A program made the translations under genes and the position numbers. From Nymphaea colorata (Eukaryota; Streptophyta; Magnoliopsida; Nymphaeales; Nymphaeaceae), in the NCBI RefSeq assembly GCF_008831285.2, contig NC_045139.1, positions 13,684,354 through 13,748,353 on the forward strand: a stretch of DNA of 64,000 nt, written 5' to 3'. Shown piece after piece: positions 22,995-35,600 of the stretch (position 1 is its first letter; the number at the start of each line of letters is the position of its first letter). The notes under the pieces were generated by a model. That model was not told the origin of the DNA. It did no database searches and was given only the letters and a program-made list of their open reading frames with translations.

Positions 22995-25900
22995 ATGTTG
23001 TGGGTGGACAAGTACAGACCGAAGACTCTGGACAAGATGACGGTCCACGAGGACATCGCTAAGAACCTCAAGAAATTGGTGTGTTTCTTTATGAAAATTG
23101 GTGATCTTCAATTTCTATTATTCTTATTCCTTAATTTGGTTTCCTTAGTCTCGTGTTACCATTCATATGTCTTTGCTATTGCCTGCTGTTTTTGTTCGTT
23201 TCTCTTTCCAATTTGACGTCTGAACTGCTGAGGACTTTCGGTTCTTTCACTATCGCCGTCTGTCAAAAAAGAACATAATTTGTTTATTGTGCTTATGTTG
23301 CCGATACTGATGGTAATGGTGACACTGATGATAAATCGATGATGATCATGGCCATTATGACGATAATAATCTTCTTAGGTCCTGATTCATTCTAATGTTT
23401 ATGCTTTTTTTTTTTGGTGTACTGAGTCATCGCGATTAGCATCTCCTTGTGTGGTTTTGGTGAGCGAGCTCTTTACGTTTCATTTCACTTTGACTATTGT
23501 TCTGTTTGAAAGCCCATCGTATTTAGGGCTCTTTTTATTTCGTTCCGTCTGTCAATTTTTGTTGTCATTTTGAACCGCGCAGGTTTCGGAGCATGATTGC
23601 CCACATCTCCTTTTTTATGGACCTTCTGGTTCTGGGAAGAAAACCCTAATCATGGCTCTCCTTAGACAAATGTTCGGTCCTGGAGCTGAGAAGGTAATTC
23701 GACTAGTTCCTTTATTTTTCCCCCGTATTGTTACCAGTTTGGTACATTTGCTTATACCTCTTTTTTTCTCCGTCATCTTGTTTTGTTCCCTTTTTTATTT
23801 TTTATTTTTACGGAGGCAGGTGAAATTGGAGAACAAGATATGGAAGATAGAGGTAAGGTTTATAAGTTCGTTACTTCAGATGAACTTTGGTTCTGTCCCC
23901 TTTCTTATGTGCTATTGTTTCAGTCATTACTTGAACTGTTGAACATTGTGATGCCAACTTCACTGTCAAACTTGTGTTATCTTAAAGTTCTCATCAACCA
24001 GAAGATTGCTTCAATGTTGATTGGAATTGTGCTTGGGTTTGGGCTTTATGCAGACTGGAAGCAGAACCATTGATCTAGAGATAACTACATTATCCAGTAC
24101 CCACCATGTGGAAATGACCCCAAGTGATGTGGGCTTCCAGGACAGGTACATTGTCCAAGAGGTCATCAAGGAGATGGCCAAGAGCAGACCCATTGAAACA
24201 AAAGGGAAAAAGGGGTTTAAAGGTAGGACCTCAATTTGTGTACAATTTCTTAAGACAGATTAAGTCTGCATCATTGTTTTGTTGCATGGGTTGGTCGACC
24301 TTGCCACAAATTTGATAAAGTTTCAGCTATCTTTCACTTACTTCTTTTGTGGTTGTGGTAAAATTTGGTATATATCGTCTTTCCATGTTGTGATTCAAGC
24401 TTGTACTGGTATCTCCTCGATAGAGGATAGTTTAGTTTATTTCAAAGATCCTCCTGCATAAGCTTAGATATTATGTGTACAATGTCAGTTCTCGTGCTCA
24501 ACGAAGTTGATAAATTATCTAAAGAAGCTCAACATTCATTGCGGAGAACCATGGAGAAATACAGTGCATCCTGTCGGTTGATATTGTGCTGCAACAGTGC
24601 TTCTAAAGTGACTGAAGCGGTTCGATCTCGGTGCCTAAATATACGGGTTAATGCCCCATCCATAGAGCAGGTAAAATGCATTTCAAACATCTGGAATTTG
24701 TTGTTTTGGCATGATTGTTGGTACATCATTCCCATTGGATCTCGTACCTCTTGGGTGTGCGTGCATATGGCTGAACGCCAATTTGTTACTGTTTCTTTGA
24801 AAAGATTATAGTGGTAAATGCAATAAGCCGCCCGGAAACTGGCCCAAATGCTTAGTCTCTTAGTACCTAACCTTCTCTCAAGTCAGCTTCAGAGGTGGAA
24901 GAATCCACCTCCTTTAAATCACATGTTTTCATGTGTGTGGAGCCCAGGTTTGAAGTGTAAAAGCTGGATCTAATACCAACTGTAACACCAGCTGACCAAA
25001 CTGATCTAAGTGCTTGGCTTCAAAAATGTCATCCTGCCGTTTTGACTAGCTTCCATTCATGCTATTAAAAGGCCAGAAATTAGGCAAACTAAAAGCATGG
25101 GAGATGAGAACAACACTTATGCACATCTCAAGGGTTTTCAGTCTCATCATTATAGATCTACTCTTAGTCTTTGTGGTCACAATTCTACTACTTTAGTTTA
25201 AGGCACAAGCTGTGTGTGGGACCCTATGTCTAAGTGTCGAACTTGGTTCTAACAACAATGTAATAACTTTGCCTGAAACTGATTTTGTGGTTGTCTTCAG
25301 TTCCTGCTGTGGAAAGGTTTGGAATCAAGACAATATGGGATCAACATTTATGAACTCTTAAAGGGCTATCAATCTCATAATATAGGACGATTGTTAGTCT
25401 ATTACATTGGTGTCAAACATAAATGCTTACAAACCTTTAGTTATTGACATGGTCATAGCCTCATATGTGCCAATACCTATGAAGTTCGAAGCTTTCAAGA
25501 TTCCATTATGTGGGTATTGATTCTAAAGCCAAACCTTCTGAACTCTAAAGGATTCTAGTTTTATTCTGCAGATTGCTGGGGTTCTGGAGTTCATTGGAAA
25601 GAAAGAAGGCTTGCAACTACCTGTAGGATTTGCCATGCGAGTAGCCGCTCATTCAAATCGGAGTCTGCGAAGAGCAATATTATCTTTTGAGACTTGCCGA
25701 GTGCAACAGTAAGTTTCATGCAAGTCAAAGCTCATGTCCTTGTTGACTGTCATATCAAAGTGCGTTAGTTCCTCCTGGAGATGGTATTTTCTATCTTGGA
25801 CTTTTTTGCCATGTTGACAATTCCTTTCTAGGTATCCTTTTACGGAAAATCAAGTAGTGCAGACTATGGACTGGGAGCAGTATGTTTCTGAGATAGCTTC

Positions 25901-28900
25901 TGATATAGTGAACGAGCAGAGTCCTAAACGGTAATCACTGCAGTGGAGATTTCTTTCTACGTTAGGTTGTACTGCAATGAATATTTCAATTTGGTTCATG
26001 CTTGCACAGTCTTAATGTTGCATTCTTTCTGATATTTTAATCTTTTGACAGTTTTAAGTAAAATCATTTCATATTTTGTTTGCTCCTGCTTGTGCTCATG
26101 TTCTGATACAATTATTTCTGCTAGGACAGGTGGGCAAAACCATATATCTCTATCGTATAGTTTGTATCGTTGTCAATGAAGAAAGAACATTTCAATGTTC
26201 TTCCAGTACCTCAGTTGAATTGCTCCCCTGCAGTAATTTTGAGGTGCTTACTTTGAGGACTGCAAACAGCTTGATAGGACCTTGTACACCATGTGTGTGT
26301 CGAATTCACTCGATGTACACATGAACACATTGAACTTATATGTAGCCATCCTATTAATCATGCTAGGTAGACATGGTGAAACAATGATAACCTTTCATTA
26401 GCATGCTCGCATTTGTTTGCATCACTTGCACAGTAATTTGCTTTTCCTAGTCCAATAGATTGTATCATAAAAAATTCCAGGATTAAGGAAACAGGTAATA
26501 TTAATATTATATACAATCCTAAATAAAATTTGTCTAATCTTGAACAATCTGCATAATTGTCCGCTCTTTGAGATCCTTGATCTGAGCTCGACAGAGGTGT
26601 GAGGGATTCAACAAGCTCCACTGAAAGGAGCGGACCTCACCCATCCGTCTTTGCAAAAAGCACGCACTCACGAAGCACTGCTACCTCCACTCTACTCTTG
26701 ACTCAGATTATATATCCAAAAGGTCCGCTCTCAGACATTCCATACCTGCCTAGCTGCGGCATTGTTATCAGAAGTGAATTCTTTCTGAGTAGATGCCCGT
26801 TGAGGGTAATAAGGCATTGCTTTTATTTTTTTAATTTGATTCTGTATGTGTAGATGCACTGTATCATGAATTTGTTGGGCTGAAGTATATTCTCAGTGCA
26901 ATCCTCTCAAGGCTTGATAATAAGCGTGTACAATTGAGCCATGAGATGTGTAAAGGATCCTGATTTTCTGTTTTTTCCTTCATTGATGCACGAAATTCAC
27001 ACATGCACTCATCTACTTACTGGAAGATATTGATATGCTGATATGGTTAATAGGGAGGGTTCTTTTTGTCTTATTAAGGGATCTTTTCTTGAGGAGAAAG
27101 TTTTGCTTCTAATTGATTCGTATGACTTTGTGCTTGTAGTTATCCCCTCTTCTTCTGCTAACAGCTGGTAACTTCCTCATTTGTAACCGCTGCTTGTACC
27201 TTCTTGCAGACTCTTTTTAGTTCGAGGGAAATTGTATGAACTGCTTGTGAATTGTATTCCTCCTGAGGTTATTTTGAAGGTAGAAAGATTGATAATAGTA
27301 ATATTAGATGTGACGTGCATGATCCAACTCATGTTCTCAATAATTTGCAGAGATTGTTGTATGAACTGATGAAGAAATTGGATTCTGAACTGAAGCATGA
27401 GATTTGCCATTGGGCTGCGTATTATGTAAGTCTTGCACCATGAATGCTCTGTGTGTGCTGCATTTGTCCATCTGTTCTTTCTTTCCCGGGTTATTTTCAA
27501 CATCTACCAATTCTCGTGTACCCATAACTCAACCTGCTTAAGCTGCTTATAGTACTTCATTCAGAGATGTATATTTCATCTGTTGGCTAGACATGACTGC
27601 CTGTGGTTTCAATTACCATTTTCCATAATTTGGGAATTGTAAATCTTATCCTTCAGTGACAGTGATGATGATTGATGAGAGAATGATAGGGTACTGCTTT
27701 TGAAGTTTTCTCCTGCAACATTTTGATGTACTCAAAAGCTATTAATAGGACTTTTAGCTCCTCATATGTGATCATGCTGCCTATTTTCGTAATTAGTAAA
27801 CGGTTTTGATTGTTCACTCTCCCAGCATGGTTGAATTCCTTGTTCATGTCAAATTCTTGTTTAATCTTCAGTACTTGTTTCCCATGGAGGTGGAAGCAAA
27901 TGCAGTATGATTTGGCTCCTTTAAAGAAGAATACATGGTTATGAGACTTTTACAGATGTGAACATAAGGATTGCTGAACCTAGCTGGCTAATGTCAACGC
28001 CTTTGAAATACTTCCACATGGCTGTCCTTGCTGATCAACAATTGTAAAGGCTAGAACATGTGTGGAACTTTGAAGGGCCTGGATGGTGGCCTATTTCTTC
28101 TTTTATGAGAGAGCAGCGAAGTGAAGCTGTTAAGGTCTTGTTTGCTTATGCACTGATTTAAAACGAGTACATGCATAACCTATTTGTTCTTCTCAAACAT
28201 GCATCCTTATCGATGTTGTAATTCTTAGGAGCACCTTTTGGTGTATTTGTCTGGTTAAGCTTATTATTTTTATTTTCTGGATCCATTTAATTCTGTTTGA
28301 CATGTATGGTTCAGGAGCACAAGATGCAGCTTGGACAGAAGGCCATATTTCACATTGAAGGTGCACATCTCAGTAAATTTTTTTGATAATTAACTTAATA
28401 AGAATGCATTGCATAGTGCAGAAAAAGCAGTTTTTCTCCTCTCTTTTTTCATAAGAAATCAGAAATCTGTCATTCTGAAACTTTATCGTGGTTACTTGGA
28501 GACACTATATCTTGTGAAAGCTTTCTGCATAAGACATGGTGAAAGTTATGTTCATTGAGTAAAATAAAAGAAATCGAGAGTTAAGCTTAAAGAACTTCTT
28601 GCTGTACTCTGTCGTCGTGCTGGAGCAAGCAGTCCTGTTGAAGGGTTGTGCATAAGAACTTTCAATATTTTAATCATTAGGTTGGATTATGATCTAACTA
28701 CAGTTGAAGAAAAATACAATTGGAATTCAAGTTCTGTATGTCAACTGGATAGTACAATACCTGATCTAGATCTGATTCTTTTGTATTGAAAACCTGCAAG
28801 GAATAATATTTTGAAGAAGCAGTCACAAAATTCATCGGTTGTGAATAGAGAGACAAGAGGCAGAAAAGGGCCAATAATTCATTGCCCAAATCTACCAAAT

Positions 28901-30436
28901 GTCAAATCTGAAGTACAACCTCCATCACATGCAGAGCATGATTTCTTCAAATGATATATTATGGTTGCTGAATGATAGTTTCAACTTCAAGTACTGATTG
29001 GGGTTCTTTAGGTTGTTGATACATAGTCAAATTATATTGGAAAAGACTGGCGTAATACTGCATGTCAAAGTGCAGTCTTTTTTTTTCATAATCTTTAATG
29101 GAGTCCTCTTTTTCCAGCAAAATATGATGTCAGCATGACTATGTACGCTAGCATGCCCTTATGAAAGTTGATAATGTTAATTACTCTATTGGGTGATATA
29201 AAAGCTGTTATACATAGACATGTTGCACAATGAAACATCACATTGTATTTTGTGATGCATGTTGATTTACAGTGCATTTTCCTTTTCCTTCCATAGTTTC
29301 CGGTGGGGTTTTCTGGGCATACAATGGATCTCAATGAAGATGATTATCCTGCTCTTTTCTGTAAGCTTGCAAACTCCATGATGCAGATACACCTAGGCCC
29401 TAGGTAGTGCTAACCACCAAGGGTTCTCACTTGTCAACCTAAGTCAAGTAATTCAGAAAATTGTCTTATGTAATGATGCAGCTTTACGTTCCTACCTACC
29501 TCGAATTTTGGATTTGAACCATGGTTATCTTCAGTGTTGTTTTTGAATGGAAACTGTGACAGGTGATAACTCAGGTGAAGTGAACTACTAGTGTGGTCAG
29601 ACTCTGGAGTTAGGAAGACGTTATCGATTGATAGTTGCCAAATTTCTGAAAAGTACATGGGACATGCCACTCTTTCGCAAACTTCACTTATGGATAATAC
29701 AAAGAAGACACTGTGGGAGTGAATTTAGGCCGTCATCTTCTTTGAGTGGAAGATGCTCCTCTATTGTCTTAGAAAATTGCTGAATTGGAGAATGAAAAAG
29801 GAGTGTATAGTAGGTATTTATGCAGTCAAACATGGTGGAAATGGTCCTAGGATGTGATTGTAAAAGCAGGAAACCCCTCAGCACCTAATCACTCAGGTTA
29901 AGCCGATAGATGAACCGTGTGATGTTTGTGGAGAAATATTCATGTTAAAATGTCAAAGTGCCTGATCACCACCTAAGAGCTTCCGGCTGCAAATGAGTTA
30001 TTGTTTGGTCCTTTTCTGATATGTTATCTCGTACTGATTATGGCACTTGTTAATTTAATTAGGCATTGTACGTCTGCACTTCCCCACTACCTGAGCCGAC
30101 GCAGGCTGGTAACTGGATGCAATTTTTTCTCTTATAGCCTTACAACTGTAGAATGTTTTGTATAGCACGGACATCTAATAATGTTGTCACCCATAGTTGT
30201 GTCTATCAGTTAAATGAGTGTAGATGTTGGATTCTATCTGTTTAGAGACATTAGACCATAACTTTCCAATGGAGTGGCTAGACCTCGTTTTTTTTGTACG
30301 TGAACAGTGATAATTGTCACCACAATGAGGTGTCATGCCCAATAATGTTGTTGAGCTTATATTTTTGAATCTTGCAGCTTTCGTGGCGAAGTTTATGAGC
30401 ATATACAAGCAGTTCCTAATTGCAACATTTGGCTGA
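22995..30436 (+). CDS. RFC3: Replication factor C subunit 3 (clamp loader)
   Basis: This AAA+ subunit of the RFC complex helps load PCNA onto primed DNA in the nucleus (plant RFC3, human RFC3, yeast Rfc5 type). Eleven exons fit in phase: 22995-23078, 23583-23693, 23820-23852, 24054-24222, 24489-24670, 25572-25708, 25832-25930, 27210-27279, 27351-27425, 28315-28360, 30378-30436. Total 1,065 bases, 354 residues, the same length as Arabidopsis RFC3. Visible motifs are [10 protein letters not shown] at the N-terminus, Walker A GPSGSGKK, a degenerate Walker [11 protein letters not shown], the arginine-finger box SRCLNIRV, and the C-terminal collar ending [14 protein letters not shown]. All splice sites are GT-AG. 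Intron 5 carries a repeat, and exons 4-7 were duplicated to 980-3074. The gene looks intact. Confidence 0.96.
24800..25515. repeat. Repeat inside RFC3 intron 5
   Basis: The intron contains a segment with GATCTAATACCAACTGTAAC followed by AGGGTTTTCAGTCTCATCAT. About 260 bases later a diverged second unit appears with the same order of motifs (TTCTAACAACAATGTAATAA, then AGGGCTATCAATCTCATAAT). The pair looks like a two-unit non-coding repeat. The pseudogene copy at 1830-2220 has only the first unit. The family was not identified. Confidence 0.5.
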
Positions 30437-30836
30437 TATTCTGAAGATGTTCGGCTGATACCTTGAAGATGAATTACTGTTTATCTTCACCAAAGTGGTT
30501 AAAAAGTTTGTACCTGAATGTGTTGGATTTAGGCTTTGCGTTCAGACTCTTTATCTTCCTGTTACCTGTGTGTGTGTGTGAATTGCTTTTCTTTCTGAAT
30601 GGCGTTTCAATTGATCCGTCCAAATTAGTATAGAAAATATGAAGTTATATCCAAAATTTTAAACATGTAATAATAATTGGGTAGATGTAAAAGTTGGCTA
30701 TCTATTGAACTTGGTACAAATAGCCATATAAAATATCCGTATTTTATTTTTAATTGGAATTGAATTGGTATTTTCTTACAGGATTCAAGTACTTGAAGGC
30801 GAAGTTGGGGTCTAATATTCTGATTACCATCGTAAC

Positions 30837-30945
30837 CATTTACATCCGCGGTGTTAATAAATGATGTTACAATTGCTTTTGAGTTTCAAACACTTACATC
30901 CGCGGTGTTAATAAATGATGCTACAGTTGCTTTGAGTTTCATTAC
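30837..30945. repeat. 55-base tandem repeat, two units
   Basis: A unit beginning ACATCCGCGGTGTTAATAAA and ending in GCTTTTGAGTTTC occurs twice in tandem. The same pair is present in the left copy at 3187-3295, so the repeat predates the duplication. Confidence 0.85.
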
Positions 30946-31652
30946 TGTGCGAGCTTCTGGACGATGGCTGGTCAAAGGCAAACACCAGATTGCCACGTTA
31001 ATTCTCACAATCTCGATTGAAAACATCACCCAACAAAGAAACAATTAAATAATGTCCTCTCAGTGCTGAAAAAAAAAATGCCAACTTGACCAAAAAATGT
31101 CATAATCCAAAACACTCACAAATCAAAAGAGGCAAAGGAAATAAAATTTAACTTCCAAAAGACAGCAATCGATTAGAAAATAGTTCTGCTTGCACTGGGG
31201 ACTGCCCCTATACAAGGGGTCCGCACTGCAGACGCCTATTCCAACGCCGCTGCAACCCTGCTCTCTTTTGGTCGGCTGACCGCTCATTATCAAAGAAGGG
31301 GCTGCTGCAAGGGAGGGTACCTGGTCGTAGCAGGATCTCATATGCAGCACACAGGAGAAAGGGGGAAGACGAGGAGAACGTGAAGACTTCGTGTGATCGT
31401 GGTTGAGACGTTTCATTTCCTTTTCAATTCCTTCCATTTTAAAGGGATTGAATTTACATTATATTCTTTCTTTCTTTTTCTTCCTTTCTAATTAATTAAT
31501 CAGCGAAACAACCCCTTTCTTTTCCTCCAACCAAATAGGGCGTATGCGTATAATGCACAAAGCACAGATTCACACTCAAACGATGCTCGTCCGAACGTGG
31601 TGTGGTGCTAAAATAGCATGCCCTCCATCCGAACCAAGTCCCCAGGGTGCGC

Positions 31653-31838
31653 CGTTGTTGAAGCCGTATTCGCATCGATGCAACGCAGGTGTGAGTGCGA
31701 CCCAGACTCACACTCGTTGTTGAAGCCGCATTCGCATCGATGCAACGCAGGTGTGAGTGCGACCCAGACTCACACTCGTTCTTGAAGCCTCATTCGCATC
31801 GATGCGACGCAGGTGTGAGTGCGACCTAGACTCACACT
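31653..31838. repeat. 62-base minisatellite, three units
   Basis: Units start at 31653, 31715 and 31777, each opening CGTTSTTGAAGCC and containing CGCATCGATGC and GTGTGAGTGCGACC, with few differences. The left copy of the block (about 4015-4080) has only one diverged unit, so the array expanded here or contracted there after duplication. Confidence 0.9.
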
Positions 31839-32653
31839 CAATGAAGTCAAAAGTGAGTCGGATGCAGCTGACGCACCTGACTAATTGCAGACTCTGAATC
31901 GAATTTGGTCCATGAATCAAAAGCGAGTGTGTCTATTTCGGTTCATTTTTGGGTTTTTTTTTTTAATAAAATGGACAGGACACGACTCGGGACCTCGCCC
32001 TTTGCCGCTGCGTTCTCTCTCTCTCCTCCGATCGTCTCTTCCACGGGCTCCGTCCGGCGACGGGCGTCCGCCCCCACCCCCCATGAACCATCGGCGGCAT
32101 CCCTTTTCACAAATAATGAGCTTCTGCTACGTGAAAGCCACACATTTTGCAACAGTAATGTTCATTAGCTCTTAAAATGTGTTAATGAAAACCGGCACTT
32201 GCTTGATGGTTACTTGAGAGTTGAGAAACATATAGTGTTAAATTGCTAATGCAGGGTGACAGTGTCATCATTGCTCTTCTTCTCCTGGTTTCAGTTATGC
32301 TACATTGAGAAACATTGTCGAGCATCCTCTCTGCTGTTTCTTATTTCTTTTGTTTTATATTGATGAAGTGAATATTTATTCCCTTACTGGATGTCATTAT
32401 GAGTCTATGAAACTATGCAGGAAATTTAGTATTATGAATCTGGTTGTGTAATGTGTACTTGTATTATTCGAGTGCATGTGCATTAATTTTTTTGAGATGT
32501 GCAACGCCGGCACCTGCACCGCACCACACATCTTGGTGACATTGCATCCGGATCTTCACCTGAGCTTGGTTCGTAAACCCTAAACACAGCTCCGCAGGGC
32601 CTCTCCTATTCCCTCTCCTGCCAACAGACAAGAGGTTGAGTTTGGTGTGAACG

Positions 32654-35600
32654 ATGGTGTGGAGAATGGACGAAGCCGATAGAGAGGGGGTGAGTCAAGT
32701 GAATGCTGAGGAAGAGGAAGCGTCCTCCAGCGGGTACAGGTTGGTTCCTTGGCAGAGCTGGGAAGAGTGGAACGTGATCAGAGAAAAACTCCTATCTTCC
32801 TCTCCAGAGTCCGTTCGAGTCGCGCTCAACAGGGTAACTACATGTTTTTCTTCCTTTTTGAATTTTCTTTTCATTTTAAGTATCGAAATGGTGAACCAAA
32901 TCTACTCTCTCTCTCTGCTTCAAAAGGCTCTCAGTTTTGGTGCTTGAACTTCTTTATCCTTTTCTTTTCTTGGTTTATCAGATTAAGGCATGGGAAAGTC
33001 GCGGCTGCCTACCGATTCCGGTGGCAATTACGGCTGAAATGGTTGAGGCACGGCTAACTGATCCGTATTTCAGGTTGGCAATCTGTGCGCTTTGTGATTG
33101 TGATCTTATTTTAGTTGAAGGGTATCCTTATTGGTGGCGTTGGCGGACGTACACAACGCTGTAATCTTATCTTGGCTAATGAATAACCATTGTTCTCTTT
33201 GGTGGACGAAGAGACCAATTATTAGCAGATTGCTACATTTTACATTTCTAAGTCTAGTGAAATCTTCAATATTTTATAAGCGATGATGTAGATGTATTAT
33301 TGTTCAAGTTTTCAATGATACAGATTATAGATTTTGGAGGAACATACATGTGTTTTATCTGTAAAAATGTTGCGACATGTCATTTCTGCTCAGTCACACA
33401 CGCACACACACACACACACACAAAGCACAACTTATTTTTCATTTGCTGCTGTCCGTGTTGTTTGAATCAGGTATTTTCGTTTTCTTGCTTCATGATTGCT
33501 ATGACTTATCTGATCATTGCTTTGTGACATAGAAAGGATGTGCCGAGCAGTGGGTTAAATTCAGAAAAGATGCTTTCCTTGTTATACTCAATGGCAATCA
33601 TGAGGTACCCATCCGATTTTTTTGCGACCAACTCCCCAGAGTATAGCTTACTTTAACTATTTTATCTGATTATGTGGAAGTCAATCATGTTGTAGCTTTT
33701 GATAGTTGAATTTCTTAGATTATACACCTTGCTTCTTGTATAATTAATATATCGGTGGTAAAACTTTTTGGTTCATGAAGGCTTGTAAATGGCTTTGTTG
33801 ATCAGTCGCTAGATGGTACGAAGAAAAGGATGTCTATTGCAAAGGCTGCTGAAAAAATTGGGCTGCCAAGAATGCTAATTGATATACGACATGGTATGGT
33901 TCTTCCTTAGTTTTGCAGATTGTATGCTTAGATATGAAAATATTAATTATACCTTTCATGCTTAAATTGGTGATTCAACAGAATCTTCACATCGTGGACT
34001 TCCATCACTTCAGTTGCTCCGTTTGGCTATTGATAAGGTATAACTTGTTATTTATGGGGTTTTCACAGTGCTAATTATCCATGTGACCCATTAGTGGAAA
34101 ATTGAACAAATGCATGTTATGGAATCACGTTATTTCTTTTGTCAATATATTTTCCTAAATACGGAAGTGGCATTGGTATGTAAAAGTTAGCTAGGTTCAA
34201 GATTCAATGTAGTGTGCTATCCAGCTACAAACAACTCAGTTATGTTTCCTCTCAAGCATGCACATCTGCATATATGCACATACATGTGACATCTATGTGT
34301 CTGTTATGTGCATGTCTGGTGGGTCTGCGCTTTTGTGTGTGCATGCAGTACATGCATGTCCCCTAAGAAGTATATTTTGATCCTCATTCCTCAGAATTTA
34401 CATGTCTTTGCTTTGTTGGAAAAGTTACCATGAATAGTAAGTTACTAACTGTTGAATGAGGTGGAATTATGTTTATTAGAGTTGGGTTTTGGTTATTGCT
34501 GATCATTTTATCTCTCTTTTATTCTGGTCGTTGGTGCTGAACTATGTGGTTTTGTGATCCTGCTCTGACACTTGTCCCAAATACAATTGTTGTTACATGC
34601 TCTATTTAGCTAAGAATATCCAGAGTCCCAAACACTCTAAATTGTCTAGTCTGACAGCTCTTTTTGGCAGCAGCAGAGCCATAAATTTTTAGATAAGGGG
34701 CATTAATTCAAATTGACCCTGTAGATAGATAGCAAAACGATTAAGGGGCACCATATATAAATAAGTAAATGCTTGAGGGCACCATATATACAAATATGCA
34801 AATGTTTGGGGCAACCAATATGTAAATAAAGAAATTTTGTGGGACTGGCTCCGCCCCTGCCTTTGGTATTAACCCCTCAATACTCCACTTGAATTTACTT
34901 TCATTTTTAACCTTCCCGATACAAATGGGCACACACTTCTATTTGGGAAATGTGGTTTTGGCAAAATGGAGATCATCATTATATTTCAGCACCTCTTCAG
35001 TCTTTATGAAAATGAAAAAAAAAAAACAGTGCTGATCTTGGATATTGCAGGCTCTGAATTGGCTCCAGGATTACTATTGGGAACGTCAGTTGAAAGCAAT
35101 GCTTGACATTTTCAAGGGCATCAATTCTTCATTGTGTAAGATGGCTCAGTGCATGAAAGGTAGTTAAACCTTGTCTTCTAATTTGCAATTAAAATTCAAA
35201 GGAAGTGTCTTTTGCAGACATTTTCCAACTACCCAGGGTTTAATTATTGCTACTTAATGATGAAAAGAATTGTGCCTTTCCCGTTTCATTATCTAAGATA
35301 CTTCTTGTAGATGTTTAATTATCTGGACATTCTCTTCTAAGTTGTCAAAGTTGCGAGTGGGATAAAAGTTGTTATATACAGGACTACGTTTTCAAGTTCA
35401 TTACCGTCCTTAGGCTTCACCAGTCCTAAGGTGGAGAAGATGTTTGTAAAAAGAAAAGATGGAAAAAGAAAAGGGGGAGAGAGAAAAAGTTGGTGGCTAT
35501 GTCACATGGGTACTTCTAAATGGCTGCTGCACCCGTGTCGACACTGGTGCTGGTGCTTCTCCTACATAGCACATCCGTTTCGGTCAACCGAACCAGGCTA

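Larger units (their letters stand above)
30437..32653. other. RFC3-LAS1 intergenic region and LAS1 5' region
   Basis: From 30729 on this is the source of block C. It contains a two-unit 55-base repeat (30837-30945), a three-unit 62-base minisatellite (31653-31838), CT-rich leader-like sequence (32000-32060) and the LAS1 leader. The LAS1 5' UTR probably includes the stretch from about 32560. Small open frames here are GC-rich leader artefacts. Confidence 0.65.

Noticed and set aside
31885-32175. Overlapping frames of 87-97 codons before LAS1
   Set aside because: They come from CT-rich leader-like DNA, overlap in all frames, and are not kept in the left copy of the block.
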